A stretch of 64,000 nt of DNA from AC-56 sp963702195 (GCA_963702195.1 OY969725.1:620001-684000), one strand, 5' to 3'; shown: positions 24,551-33,482, counted from the first letter of the stretch. Notes: generated by a model from the letters alone, not told the origin. Translations and numbers: made by a program.

Positions 24551-25936
24551 TCATGGCTTGGAGTGCTCAGCGGCGGGGGAGTCGAGCGGACCCCCGAAGA
24601 TGCCCGGGGGCACGAAGTTGTGCGCTGCGATCGCGGGTTCGCTTGCGCGGGTCGCTGGGCTTCCTCCGGCGCCGGAGAGCACGCCCACGAGGGCGAGGGC
24701 GAGGGCCGCAAGCGCCGCTGCCGCTGCCGCTGCCGCGAGCCCCCACACCGATCCCCGCCTCGGCCTGGCTGCCGGTTGTCGACTCGTCGCGACGCTCGAG
24801 CGAGCGGCCCCCCGCGGGATCGCCGCGCGGGAGGCTCTCCTCAGGGGACGGTGGACCTTGGTCCGAGTGTCAATCGGCGCCGGGGCGCCGACGAAGAACC
24901 CCTGCGCGTAGTCGACACCGCAATCGCCGATCAAACTGAGTGTCTCAGCGTCCTCGATCCCCTCGGCGACCGTTCGCATGCCGAGCTGTCGAGCGAGCGC
25001 CACGATGCCCGAGACCAGCGCCCGGTCGCGCGGCGATGCGATCGCGTTTCGAACGAAGAGCGCATCGATCTTCAGGAACTGAATCGGAAGGGTTCGCAGC
25101 TCGGTGAGCGACCCGAGCCCCGTGCCGAAGTCATCGAGCGCGAACGCGACCCCGAGGGAGTTGAGGCGCTGAGCGAACTCCGAGGCTCCGTCCAGGTCCT
25201 CGAGAGCGACGGTCTCGGTGATCTCGAAGACGAGGTTTGCCGCAAACCGCCCCGTGTACTTGACCGCGTCCTCGACCTCCGCCACGAATCCCGGGTCCGG
25301 GAGCGAGCGGGCGGAGAGATTCACCGCGGCACGGCGGCCGCGCGTGGCCATCTCCAGGCCCAGCGAGACCATCGTGCGGTCGATGAGCGAGACCAGGCCG
25401 AGGCGCTCGGCGCTGGGAAGGAACTCGGCTGGAGCCAGGACGCGGTTGGGGTTTTCCGGTGCGCGCATGCGCACGAGCAGCTCCTCTTGAAGCAGCGCGC
25501 CGGAGCCGGACGCGACGATCGGCTGCCCGTGGGCGACCAGGCGCTCGGGCGTGAGCGAGGCGCGAAGCTGCTCCTCGGCATCGCGCTCGTCGGTGACGTC
25601 GGTGGCGCGGGCGAGCCAGGAATCGCCGTCGCTCTGGATCCGCATCCGAAGCCACCGCCATCCGCCGCCACGGGCGCGGAACCGGTGCTCCAACTCGACC
25701 GCGCCTCCGCCGGGCTTCATCGCCTCGGCGATTGTCGCGGCGATCTGCGGCCGATCGCCGGGATGGACGAAGTCGACCAGCGGTCTCGAGGTCAGCTCCT
25801 CGGCGGTCCATCCGAGAAGGTGGTGCCACTCGGCGTTGACGGAAGTCAGGCGCCCACTTCGGTCGGCGGCGCAGACGAGCTCGCGCGGCTCCGCCACATT
25901 GAGATGAGAACTCGTAGCCCGTTCCGTGGTTGTCAC
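24551..25936 (-). CDS. PAS-EAL c-di-GMP phosphodiesterase with C-terminal membrane segment
   Basis: About 461 residues. A PAS domain covers about 20-120 (VNAEWHHLLGWTAEELTS, then FVHPGDRPQI). The EAL domain covers about 130-370, with EELLVRMR in place of the EALxR motif, AVNLSARSL, FEITETVALED, ALDDFGTGLGS, QFLKIDALF, VAEGIEDAET and YAQGFFVG. All usual metal and substrate residues appear present, so hydrolysis of c-di-GMP is likely. Unusually, one Ala/Leu-rich membrane helix (about 415-440) follows the EAL domain, with a short exported tail. The GTG at 25936 is preceded by a GAGAGAG tract; an in-frame GTG at 25969 would add 11 residues. Confidence 0.85.
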   Translation of the reverse strand: MTTTERATSSHLNVAEPRELVCAADRSGRLTSVNAEWHHLLGWTAEELTSRPLVDFVHPGDRPQIAATIAEAMKPGGGAVELEHRFRARGGGWRWLRMRIQSDGDSWLARATDVTDERDAEEQLRASLTPERLVAHGQPIVASGSGALLQEELLVRMRAPENPNRVLAPAEFLPSAERLGLVSLIDRTMVSLGLEMATRGRRAAVNLSARSLPDPGFVAEVEDAVKYTGRFAANLVFEITETVALEDLDGASEFAQRLNSLGVAFALDDFGTGLGSLTELRTLPIQFLKIDALFVRNAIASPRDRALVSGIVALARQLGMRTVAEGIEDAETLSLIGDCGVDYAQGFFVGAPAPIDTRTKVHRPLRRASRAAIPRGAARSSVATSRQPAARPRRGSVWGLAAAAAAAALAALALALVGVLSGAGGSPATRASEPAIAAHNFVPPGIFGGPLDSPAAEHSKP

Positions 25937-25940
25937 AGCC

Positions 25941-25954
25941 CTCTCTCTCTCTCT
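25941..25954. repeat. (CT)7 dinucleotide repeat at the EAL gene start
   Basis: Seven CT units. On the coding (minus) strand this is GA-rich and forms the only Shine-Dalgarno-like sequence for the GTG at 25936. If the upstream GTG at 25969 is used, the tract lies inside the coding frame (RERER). Confidence 0.75.
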
Positions 25955-26099
25955 TCCCAGGTGGTCCACCCGGTCGAACGGCAGCGTACGGAGGGCTCAG
26001 GGGCTTCGCAAGCGACAACCGTCACGAGCAAGTCCAATCCCCGACGGGGTCTCGCGGATCGTCGCCTCCGTCACGGGTACGCGCCGACCGCGAGGAGGG

Positions 26100-27455
26100 T
26101 CAGGTGAGCTTGGGAGAGCTCCAGGGCTCCGCGACCTTCGCGGCCAGCCGGTCGGCGAGGCCCTCGGCCGGGACCCGCTCCTGGTCGAGGGTGTCGCGGT
26201 CGCGGAGGGTCACGGTGCCGTCCTCCATCGTCTGGCCGTCGACGGTGATCCCCCACGGGGTCCCGATCTCGTCCTGGCGGCGGTAACGCTTGCCGATCGA
26301 GCCGCCCTCGTCGTACTCCGCCGGGACCCGGGCGCGGACCTCCTCGTAGATCTCTCGCGCGCGCTCCGGCATCCCCTCCTTCGACACGAGGGGCAGCACG
26401 GCCACCTTCACCGGCGCCAGCCGTGGGTGGAGGCGGAGCAGCGTGCGCTGGCGGCCCTCCACTTCCTCGGTGTCGTAGGCGTCGACGATGAAGGCGAGCA
26501 TCGCGCGGTCGACGCCCGCTGCCGGTTCGATCACGTGGGGTACGTAGGCCTCGCCCTTCTCCTGGTCGAAGTACTCGAGCTTCTCGCCGGAGGCGTTGGC
26601 GTGCTGGGTCAGGTCGAAGTCGCCGCGATTGGCGATTCCCTCGAGCTCCGACCAGCCCATGGGGAACAGGTACTCGACGTCGGAGGTCGCCGAGGAGTAG
26701 TGCGAGAGCTCGTCAGCGTCGTGCGGGCGCAGCTTCAGGTTCGCGGACCGGATGCCGAGGTCGGTGTACCAGCGCATCCGCGCGTCCATCCAGTAGGAAT
26801 GCCACTTCGGCGCCTCGTCCGGGGGGACGAAGTACTCCATCTCCATCTGCTCGAACTCGCGGGTCCGGAAGATGAAGTTGCCGGTCGTGATCTCGTTGCG
26901 GAAGGACTTGCCGATCTGCGCGATGCCGAACGGCGGCTTCTTGCGCGCGAACTGGAGGACGTTCTTGAAGTTGATGAAGATGCCCTGCGCCGTCTCGGGG
27001 CGCAGGTAGGCGACCGACGCCGTGTCCTTCACCGGCCCGACGTTGGTCTCGAACATCAGGTTGAACTCGCGCGCGTCGGTCAGGTCGCACTCGGAGAACT
27101 CGCCGGGGTGCTTGGACGGCTTTTTGCCGCACTGGGCGTCGGAGAGCTTGTCCGCTCGGAAGCGAAGCCCGCAGGTGCGGCAGTCGACGAGCGGATCGGT
27201 GAACCCCTCGAGGTGGCCCGAGGCCTCCCAGACGCGCGGGTGCTGGAGGATCGCCGAGTCGAGCGCCACGATGTCGTCGCGCTCGCGGACCATCGCCCGC
27301 CACCACTCGTCCTTGACGTTGTTGCGAAGCAGGACGCCGTAGTGGCCGTAGTCGTAGGTGGAGCCCACCCCGCCGTAGATCTCCGACGAGGGGAAGATGA
27401 AGCCGCGCCGCTTGCACAGCGCGACGACCTCGTCGAGGGTGACCTCGGCTGTCAT
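26100..27455 (-). CDS. glyS: Glycyl-tRNA synthetase (dimeric type)
   Basis: Class II aminoacyl-tRNA synthetase that charges tRNA-Gly, about 451 residues (usual for the alpha2 type). Visible: RGFIFPSSEIYGGVGSTYDY at the N-terminus, CRTCGLRFRADKLS (zinc/insert region), motif 2 in FRNEITTGNFIFRTREFEQM, QEKGEAYVPHVIEPAAGVDR leading into motif 3, and an anticodon-binding domain from about 350. The ATG at 27455 has GGCGGAG 4-5 nt upstream; an ATG at 27476 would add seven residues with a weaker site. No glycine riboswitch or T-box is visible in the short upstream gap. Confidence 0.93.
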   Translation of the reverse strand: MTAEVTLDEVVALCKRRGFIFPSSEIYGGVGSTYDYGHYGVLLRNNVKDEWWRAMVRERDDIVALDSAILQHPRVWEASGHLEGFTDPLVDCRTCGLRFRADKLSDAQCGKKPSKHPGEFSECDLTDAREFNLMFETNVGPVKDTASVAYLRPETAQGIFINFKNVLQFARKKPPFGIAQIGKSFRNEITTGNFIFRTREFEQMEMEYFVPPDEAPKWHSYWMDARMRWYTDLGIRSANLKLRPHDADELSHYSSATSDVEYLFPMGWSELEGIANRGDFDLTQHANASGEKLEYFDQEKGEAYVPHVIEPAAGVDRAMLAFIVDAYDTEEVEGRQRTLLRLHPRLAPVKVAVLPLVSKEGMPERAREIYEEVRARVPAEYDEGGSIGKRYRRQDEIGTPWGITVDGQTMEDGTVTLRDRDTLDQERVPAEGLADRLAAKVAEPWSSPKLT

Positions 27456-27516
27456 TGTCTCCGCCGGTTGCGCCATCTGCGGCGCCGAGGCTAGATGATT
27501 GGCGCCGCGGACCGGA

Positions 27517-29244
27517 CTAGCGGGTGCGAACGCGGACGGTTTTGGACGTCTTGGTTCCGTCGACGTCCAGGGTGTGCACCCGGAAGCCGAGCTTTTCGTG
27601 CCTCAGGCTCTTGGTGCGCTTGAGGGCATGGTGGAGGCTGTTCACGACGAGCGATCGGGCGCCGCCGCCCTTTGCCGCGACCGTGAGCGTGCGCCGTGTG
27701 TGGTGGAGCTTCGACTTCGGGAGCCGGCTGGAGCCGCCGCGAGCCTTGACCCCGGTTCGCCACGCCTTGCCCTTCCCAAACCGCAGCCCCTTCGGCAGCC
27801 GCAGCTTCGCCTTGGCGAGTTGCGTTCCGGTCGCCTTCGCCTTGAACTTCAGGCGCGGATGCTTCGAGTGCGCCTTCTTCAGCCTCACGGTGGCCCTCGC
27901 CTTGCCGCCACCACCACCGCCGCACCCCTTGATCTTCGCCTTGGGATCGGCCGAGGTGTGGGCGCCGTTGTAGCCGTCGAACTTGGCGTGGAACACGGGT
28001 GCGGGGGAGCTGCAGAGGTCGGCGGACGTCGAGATCAAGCCGCCGGCCCCGCCGCCGAACCGGAGCTCGAAGTGGGCGATGGGGATGTCGGGCAGGCCAA
28101 CGAACGCGTTGCCGAGCCCCTGCGTCTCAGCCACGAACAGACCCAGGAGCTGCAGCGTCAGGGGACCGTGGAGATCCACGCCGAGCCGTGGAAGCCCTCC
28201 GCCCTGCGCGGGCTCGACGATCACCACTGGACCGGATTCGGCTCCGGGCAGAAAGCTCGAGGTGGCGATCGCGTCGCCGATGATCGAAGCCGGTGGGCAC
28301 GCGGACGCCTTCTCGGTGAACTGGGCGAGCGGACAGGGACTCAGGATGGCCGAGGTCGGGCCGACCTGGGACGGCAGTATGACTGTCGCGTTCTCCAGCC
28401 CGGCCTGTCCATCGCTCTGGTCCACCACCGTGGTCATTGGGGTGACCGACCCGGCGCTCGTCGCGCCCTTCGCCCCCAGCTCGACCGACAGCTTCGGCGA
28501 GAACGGAAGCGCGTTGCAGCTAGTCGGGGTGAACGCTGGCGCGGATCCGTGCGCGGCGTGCCCGGAGTACGAGACCGCGTCGAAAGTGACCGCCTTCGGT
28601 ACGCACGAGGTGGGATTCCTCATGAAGCCCTTGCCGTTCGCCCTCCCGAAGAGCTGGATGTCGATCGACTTGATGTCGGCCTCGTTGCCGCTCGCCTCCC
28701 GCGGGAAGTCGTTGATCACGGTGTCGAGGCCGAAGTCCGGACGCAGCTTCACGGCCGACTGCTGGATGATCCTGGGCAGCAGTCCCTTCACCGGGCGCAG
28801 GACGATGCCGAAGCGCGCAGGCTCGCCCGCCTGCGGGACCAGGTTGTAGAGCGAGCCCTTCACCGTGAGCGGCGTCGGGACCAGGCCGCCGACGATCACA
28901 TTGACCTTGGCGGTCACGTTGCCGACCCTGGTGCTGGCGGGACAATTGTCCGAATTCAGTTGCGGCACCTTGCACAGGGGAGTCGCAGTCGGGTTGCCGA
29001 CGAGTCCGGGCGGGAGGTGCACGGTCAGGTCCTTCACCTGGTCGCCGGGGTCGGAGAAGCCGATGTGGACGCTGACGTTGCTGTTGGCCCCGGCGGCCAG
29101 GTTCGACGGTTTCGCCGCCAGGCCCTGGAACCCGAGCGCGGCGTGGGCGACCGGTGCTGCGAAGAGCATGATCCCGGCCGCGATCAGCGCGATACCCGCA
29201 CCCCTCGTCGGCCGCCAACGCTTCCTTACGTTCGATCTCCTCAC
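27517..29244 (-). CDS. Large secreted protein with two Cys/Gln modules and Lys-rich C-terminus
   Basis: About 575 residues. The GTG at 29244 follows AGAGGA and starts an exported protein: a basic N-region, a hydrophobic core (IALIAAGIMLFAAP) and a VAHA cleavage site. The body is rich in beta-like strands. A pattern L-x3-[LV]-x9-C-x3-Q-[LF] followed by C-x6-G occurs twice: LCKVPQL...CPASTRVG near residue 90 and PCPLAQF...CPPASIIG near residue 304. After a glycine run (about 415) the C-terminus is strongly Lys/Arg-rich. The first Cys/Gln pattern also occurs in the two proteins at 43556 and 44542. It is probably surface or wall associated; function unknown. Confidence 0.75.
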   Translation of the reverse strand: MRRSNVRKRWRPTRGAGIALIAAGIMLFAAPVAHAALGFQGLAAKPSNLAAGANSNVSVHIGFSDPGDQVKDLTVHLPPGLVGNPTATPLCKVPQLNSDNCPASTRVGNVTAKVNVIVGGLVPTPLTVKGSLYNLVPQAGEPARFGIVLRPVKGLLPRIIQQSAVKLRPDFGLDTVINDFPREASGNEADIKSIDIQLFGRANGKGFMRNPTSCVPKAVTFDAVSYSGHAAHGSAPAFTPTSCNALPFSPKLSVELGAKGATSAGSVTPMTTVVDQSDGQAGLENATVILPSQVGPTSAILSPCPLAQFTEKASACPPASIIGDAIATSSFLPGAESGPVVIVEPAQGGGLPRLGVDLHGPLTLQLLGLFVAETQGLGNAFVGLPDIPIAHFELRFGGGAGGLISTSADLCSSPAPVFHAKFDGYNGAHTSADPKAKIKGCGGGGGGKARATVRLKKAHSKHPRLKFKAKATGTQLAKAKLRLPKGLRFGKGKAWRTGVKARGGSSRLPKSKLHHTRRTLTVAAKGGGARSLVVNSLHHALKRTKSLRHEKLGFRVHTLDVDGTKTSKTVRVRTR

Positions 29245-29400
29245 GCGATTCCTCTCGCCCCCCGTATGCCCCGTATGCCCTCGACCCGGTTCGGCTCTCG
29301 CCGAGGGCCGACGCAATATAGGCAAGCCGAGAGCCCCACGCGCCGGTTCCGACACTGGCGCTCCTGAGCGGAGAGTGCCAGCGTCTGCTTGACCCCCTGC

Positions 29401-29406
29401 CATAAT
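29401..29406 (+). promoter_or_regulatory. -10 box for the FmdB-type gene (leaderless)
   Basis: CATAAT with an upstream TGC (extended -10 context), 8 nt before the ATG at 29415, and no Shine-Dalgarno. It predicts a transcript beginning at the start codon. Confidence 0.45.
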
Positions 29407-29414
29407 CGCCCCCA

Positions 29415-29705
29415 ATGCCCATCTACGAGTACCGCTGCCCCAACGGGCACGAGTTCGAGGTCTTCCAGTCGATGTCGGACGACCCCGTAGCGGTGTGCGA
29501 GGAGTGCGGCGCGCCCGTGGAGCGGGTCTTCCGCCCGGTGGCGGTGCACTTCAAGGGCTCAGGCTTCTACACCACCGACTACGCCCGCAAGACGAAGGCG
29601 GCGTCGAGCGACGGCGCCAAGGACTCGTCGGATTCGAAGTCGGACTCGAAGTCGTCCGACAAGGACAAGAAGCCGGCCAAGGCGTCATCGGGCAAGGACG
29701 ACTGA
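29415..29705 (+). CDS. FmdB-family zinc ribbon protein
   Basis: 96 residues. The N-terminal zinc ribbon is MPIYEYRCPNGHEFEVFQSM with the second knuckle CEECGAPVERVF. The first knuckle has CPNGH where most FmdB proteins have CxxCGH, so one Cys is replaced and a His may serve. The C-terminal third is low-complexity Ser/Asp/Lys. FmdB proteins were first named as putative regulators in methylotrophs; the actual role is unsettled. Confidence 0.85.
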   Translation: MPIYEYRCPNGHEFEVFQSMSDDPVAVCEECGAPVERVFRPVAVHFKGSGFYTTDYARKTKAASSDGAKDSSDSKSDSKSSDKDKKPAKASSGKDD

Positions 29706-29738
29706 CCGCCGGCCTCGCGCGGTAACGGTCCGGGCCGG

Positions 29739-30464
29739 CTAGTAGCTGTCGTGGTGGCGGATCCACAATGGCCGCGAGGCGTCCTCGTGGCGGCCCTTCG
29801 GGGTCCGGTCCAGCAGGCCGTAGAAGGCCATCGCGACCTCCAGGCCACGGGCGGTCGAGACGTAGGTCCGGTACACCGCCCCGTCCGCTAGCGCGTACAC
29901 GCTGAGGCCCGGCCCCTCGGCGACATACCCGGCGACGTCAGTCCCGCAGATTTCCGCGTTCTGCGTGACGGTGGCCGGGATGTCGCCCTCGAGGAACGGC
30001 TTCAGCTCCTCCTCGGTGTTATGGAAGCCGAGGTCGCCGTTGAAGCCGCTGCCGCCGCTCGAGACCCAGTCGATGTCCCAGCGCATCCGGTCCCTGAAGG
30101 CGAGGAGCTTCTCGAGGGGCCCGCGGGACGCGAGCATCAGCTTGGTGTCCTTGGCCTTGAGGTGAGGGACCTGGGGGGCGAGGGTGTCGGTGATCGAGGA
30201 GCAAACCGGGCAGCCCACCTCGTACGTCGGGCCGAACATGAAGTGGTAGATGACGAGCTGCGAGCGGCCGTCGAAGAGGTCGGCGAGGGTCTGCTCGCCG
30301 TCCGCGGTCTCGAACCGGTAGTCCTTTTCGACCGCCACCCAGGGCAGCTCGCGCCTCTGTTGAGCCAGCTCGTCGCCGCGCCGGGTCAGCTCCTTCTCCT
30401 CCGCCAACAGCTCGTCCCGCTCCGCCTGCCACTCCTCCTGCGTGCCGATCCTGTGCTCGGTCAT
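29739..30464 (-). CDS. DUF899-family thioredoxin-fold protein
   Basis: 241 residues. The N-terminus is a charged helix (WQAERDELLAEEKELTRRGD). The thioredoxin-like core contains LVIYHFMFGP and CPVCSSITD, where Cys-x-x-Cys resembles a redox motif, and ends with the conserved WIRHHDSY region. The ATG at 30464 has a strong AAAGGAGG 8 nt upstream. It is divergent from an ArsR-SRPBCC operon, an association common in actinobacteria. The reaction is unknown; a redox role is inferred from the CPVC motif. Confidence 0.85.
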   Translation of the reverse strand: MTEHRIGTQEEWQAERDELLAEEKELTRRGDELAQQRRELPWVAVEKDYRFETADGEQTLADLFDGRSQLVIYHFMFGPTYEVGCPVCSSITDTLAPQVPHLKAKDTKLMLASRGPLEKLLAFRDRMRWDIDWVSSGGSGFNGDLGFHNTEEELKPFLEGDIPATVTQNAEICGTDVAGYVAEGPGLSVYALADGAVYRTYVSTARGLEVAMAFYGLLDRTPKGRHEDASRPLWIRHHDSY

Positions 30465-30477
30465 CAACGTGCCTCCT

Positions 30478-30522
30478 TTGTCGGGTCCGGGGGCCGGCTA
30501 TATAGTTAGCATAATGGCTAAC
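30478..30522 (+). promoter_or_regulatory. Leaderless arsR-type promoter with operator over the start codon
   Basis: TTGTCG (30478-30483), 17-bp spacer, TATAGT (30501-30506), then 7 nt to the ATG at 30514. The inverted repeat GTTAGC-ATAATG-GCTAAC (30505-30522) spans the end of the -10 box and the first codons, so a bound repressor would block initiation. There is no Shine-Dalgarno. Confidence 0.65.
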
Positions 30523-30831
30523 GATACGTTCAAGGCCCTCGCTCACCCGCTCAGGCGCGACATCGTGGAGCGGCTGAGCGGCGGGGCGGCGACCGTCGGC
30601 GAGGTGACCCGGGACTTCGGCGTCTCCAAGCCGACCGTCTCCCGTCACCTGAAGATGCTGGAGGAAGCGGGCGTCGTCACCCGTGTGATCGAGGGAAGGA
30701 CGCACCGCCTCGCACTGCGGCCGGAGGCGCTCGCCCAGGCCTCGGATTGGATAGAAAGCCAGCAGGAGCGCTGGGAGCGCCTCTTCGACGTCGTCGGCGA
30801 GTACCTGGAGGAGCGGAAGGAGGGACGGTGA
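30514..30831 (+). CDS. ArsR-family winged-helix regulator
   Basis: 105 residues. MANDTFKALAHPLRRDIVER and VGEVTRDFGVSKPTVSRHLK (about residues 30-49) are typical of the ArsR family. No metal-binding Cys is present, so this is one of the non-metal ArsR proteins that regulate an adjacent SRPBCC gene. Its stop overlaps the next start by 4 nt (GTGA). The operator over its own start codon indicates autoregulation and perhaps control of the divergent DUF899 gene. Confidence 0.9.
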   Translation: MANDTFKALAHPLRRDIVERLSGGAATVGEVTRDFGVSKPTVSRHLKMLEEAGVVTRVIEGRTHRLALRPEALAQASDWIESQQERWERLFDVVGEYLEERKEGR

Positions 30832-31280
30832 CCGAGGACTCCGGCTATGTGGTGCGGATCGAGCGGACCTTCGACGCTCCGGCCGAGGACGTCTTCGACG
30901 CCTGGACCAGCCCCGAGGTGATGCGGCGCTGGCTCCACTGCGAGCCCGATTGGGAGACGCCTGAGGCCGAGGTCGATCTCCGCGTCGGCGGGAAGGTCCG
31001 AGTGGTGATGCGCCAACCCGACGGCAAGGAGGCCGAGATGCAGGGCGAGTACACGCTGATCGACCGGCCGAACCGGCTGGTTATGACCTGGACCTTCTTC
31101 GACGATCCCTCGAACGAGCAGCTGATGGACCTCTCCTTCTCGGAGTCCGACGGCGCGACCACGGTCCTGCTGGTCAACAGCGGCATCTCGACCGACGGCC
31201 GCCGCCACGCCCAGGACTGGGGATGGAACGGGTGCCTCGACGAGCTCGAGCGGGCGCTGGGCGGCTCAGCTAGGCGGTGA
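30828..31280 (+). CDS. SRPBCC/AHSA1-family ligand-binding protein
   Basis: 150 residues. VVRIERTFDAPAEDVFDAWT at the N-terminus, RVVMRQPDG in the middle and DWGWNGCLDELERAL at the end fit the AHSA1/START-like helix-grip fold, which binds hydrophobic ligands. The GTG overlaps the ArsR stop (GTGA), so the two are coupled. The 3' end overlaps the convergent LCP gene by 15 nt. Ligand unknown. Confidence 0.87.
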   Translation: MTEDSGYVVRIERTFDAPAEDVFDAWTSPEVMRRWLHCEPDWETPEAEVDLRVGGKVRVVMRQPDGKEAEMQGEYTLIDRPNRLVMTWTFFDDPSNEQLMDLSFSESDGATTVLLVNSGISTDGRRHAQDWGWNGCLDELERALGGSARR

Positions 31281-32474
31281 GCAGGCCGGCTTGTGCGGCG
31301 GCGCTGAGCCGAGGAACTTCTTCACCGCCCGCTCGCACTCCGAGGGCGGGATGATCAGGTTGCCGGCTGCGGTCGGCTCACCGGATGGCTTGAGCACGTC
31401 GCTGCCGTTGCTGAAGCCGATCGCCGCCGCGAACACCAGCTGGGGCATCGTCCAGGCGCCCATGCTCGACACCATCACCTGCGGCGCGTCCCAGGCGATG
31501 AACGGGCCCTTGACGACGTTGTAGGGGAAGCGGAGCGGGTCGGTCAGCCGGTCCTTGACGCCGTTGAGGATCAGCTGCTGGAATTGGGCGCGCTCGATAT
31601 CGGTGCCGGTGAAGGCGCCGGAGCCGCAGGTGTTCTCGCGGGTGCGGGCGAGGGTGATCGCCTGGAAGCCGTTGAGCGTGTGCTCGCCCTTCTTCAGATT
31701 GAGCTTGAAGGCGCCGCCGGAGACGCTCGAGCAGACCTTGTCGGGGAGGTCGACCTTGATGCCGCCGATGGTGTCGATGAATCGCCGGAAGCCGTCGAAG
31801 TCGACGATCGCGACCTGGTCGACGTTGATGCCCAGGAACTTCTCGATCGTGCGGACCGTCAGCTTGGCCCCGCCGGTGGCATAGGCCGAGTTGATCTTGT
31901 TCTCGGGCTGGCCCGGGATCTGGGCGAGCGTGTCGCGGGGGATCGAGAGCTTGCGGAAGTCGCCGCCGCCCGCCCGTACCAGCATCAGGGTGTCCGACCG
32001 GTAGGGGCCGTGCTTGCAGGTGCGCCCGTTGGGCTTGCCGCTCTCGACCGTCTTGAGGCAGCTCTTGGACTCGGCCTCGTCGGCGCCCGCGAACTCGCCC
32101 GAGCGGATGTCGGTGCCGATGACGAGGATCGTCTGCGGGCTCACGGCCAGGAACGGGTTGCCGTGGAGCGTGTTGCCCATGTCGGAGAGCTTTCCCTTCT
32201 GGATCTGCGAGGAGATCTCGAACGCCAGGAAGCTCAGGACAATCCAAACCAGCGCGAAGACACCCGTCCACCGCAGGACGCGCCGCCAGAGGGGGAGCAC
32301 CGTGATCGGGCGTCGCGGCCGCTCCTCCTTGCCCTCGCCGCCGCCCCCCTTTGGCCGCCCTTTCTCCCTGGCCTTCGACAGGTCGGGCGAGCGCAGCCTG
32401 CTGAAGAGGCCAGGGCGCGACCTGTAGACCTTGTAATCCGGGCGCTCGCCGTCGCCCCGCCTCTCGTCGGCCAT
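31266..32474 (-). CDS. LytR-CpsA-Psr family envelope enzyme
   Basis: 402 residues. A basic cytoplasmic N-terminus of about 65 residues precedes one membrane helix (FALVWIVLSFLAFEI). The extracellular LCP domain has ILVIGTDIR, YRSDTLMLVRAG, KLSIPRDTLAQIPG, KINSAYATGGAKL and ITLARTRENT, matching the Arg/Asp pocket that binds polyprenyl phosphate. LCP enzymes attach wall polymers to peptidoglycan. Four Cys in the domain may form disulfides. The ATG at 32474 has TATTGA 6 nt upstream and no Shine-Dalgarno, so it may also be leaderless. Confidence 0.9.
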   Translation of the reverse strand: MADERRGDGERPDYKVYRSRPGLFSRLRSPDLSKAREKGRPKGGGGEGKEERPRRPITVLPLWRRVLRWTGVFALVWIVLSFLAFEISSQIQKGKLSDMGNTLHGNPFLAVSPQTILVIGTDIRSGEFAGADEAESKSCLKTVESGKPNGRTCKHGPYRSDTLMLVRAGGGDFRKLSIPRDTLAQIPGQPENKINSAYATGGAKLTVRTIEKFLGINVDQVAIVDFDGFRRFIDTIGGIKVDLPDKVCSSVSGGAFKLNLKKGEHTLNGFQAITLARTRENTCGSGAFTGTDIERAQFQQLILNGVKDRLTDPLRFPYNVVKGPFIAWDAPQVMVSSMGAWTMPQLVFAAAIGFSNGSDVLKPSGEPTAAGNLIIPPSECERAVKKFLGSAPPHKPACSPPS

Positions 32475-32522
32475 CGGCTATCAATACTGACGAATGGCCT
32501 CCCGGGAACGACGCGTGCGCTT

Positions 32523-33482
32523 GTGACAGTCGAAGCAATCGGCGTGGACCTCGGCGGAACGAAGATGCTTGTCGGGGCCGTCGATGCCGACCGCAGCGTC
32601 GCCTACCGATCGACCGCGCCGAGCATGGGACTGAGCCAGGACGAGCTCATCTCCACGCTCGAACGGGAGCTTCGGTCGGCCATGGAGGCCCGCCCCGAGG
32701 CCGGCGCCGTCGGTCTTGGCATCCCCTGCACGATCGACCGCCGCCGCGGCGTCGCCGTGATGGCCGTGAACCTTCAGCTCGCCGACGTCCCGATCCGCGA
32801 CCTGATTGGAGAGCGCCTTGGGCTTCCGGTAGCTATCGACAACGACGCCAACGCCGCCGTCCTCGCTGAGCACCGATTCGGCGCCGCGCGCGGCGCCACG
32901 AACGTGGTGATGGTCACGATCGGCACCGGGATCGGCGGGGGCCTGGTGATCGACGGGGAGGTGTACCGGGGCTCGGCCGGCGCGGGAGCCGAGCTGGGGC
33001 ACGTCGTGATCGAGGCGGACGGCCCTCCCTGCCAGGGAAACTGCCCCAACCACGGCTGCATCGAGGTGTTCGCATCGGGGACCGCGATCGCGCGCGAGGG
33101 CCTGGCGGCAGCGGAGGAGGAGCCGGACTCGGCGCTCGGCCGCACGCTCGCCGCAGGCGTGGAGCTCGATGGCAGGGAGGTGACCGAGGCGGCGCTCGAG
33201 GGCGACCCGACTGCGATCCGGGTGTTCGAGAAGGTGGGGAGGTGCCTGGGCGTGGCTTTCGCGAGCTTCGCCAACATCTTCGACCCGGACGTGATCGTCG
33301 TGGGGGGCGGGGTGATCGCGGCCGGGGACCTGCTGCTGGCCCCCGCGCGCGCCGAGCTCGCCGTGCGGGCGCTTCCGCCGATGAACGAGACGCCGGTCGC
33401 CGCCGCCGAGTTCGGCCCTGATGCGGGCATGGTGGGCGCGGCGACGATGGCGATGCTCGAGCTCGAGGGGCGGGAGTCCTGA
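32523..33482 (+). CDS. ROK-family sugar kinase (glucokinase-like)
   Basis: 319 residues. The N-terminal phosphate loop is GVDLGGTKMLVGAVD. The sugar site has DNDANAAVLAEH and the ROK signature VTIGTGIGGGLVIDG. AELGHVVIE followed by CQGNCPNHGCIEVFASG is the zinc-binding ROK element. Probably a glucokinase or a closely related hexose/amino-sugar kinase. The GTG at 32523 gives the normal length. Its stop overlaps rsmI by 1 nt (TGATG). Confidence 0.88.
   Translation: MTVEAIGVDLGGTKMLVGAVDADRSVAYRSTAPSMGLSQDELISTLERELRSAMEARPEAGAVGLGIPCTIDRRRGVAVMAVNLQLADVPIRDLIGERLGLPVAIDNDANAAVLAEHRFGAARGATNVVMVTIGTGIGGGLVIDGEVYRGSAGAGAELGHVVIEADGPPCQGNCPNHGCIEVFASGTAIAREGLAAAEEEPDSALGRTLAAGVELDGREVTEAALEGDPTAIRVFEKVGRCLGVAFASFANIFDPDVIVVGGGVIAAGDLLLAPARAELAVRALPPMNETPVAAAEFGPDAGMVGAATMAMLELEGRES

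Noticed and set aside
27456..27516. Possible glycine riboswitch or T-box before glyS
   Set aside because: Only about 60 bp lie between the gene and its upstream neighbour, too short for either element, and no conserved T-box sequence is seen.
27536..29244. Lys-rich secreted proteins as histone-like DNA-binding proteins
   Set aside because: All three have clear signal peptides and Cys-bearing beta-rich bodies, which fits export rather than a cytoplasmic DNA-binding role.
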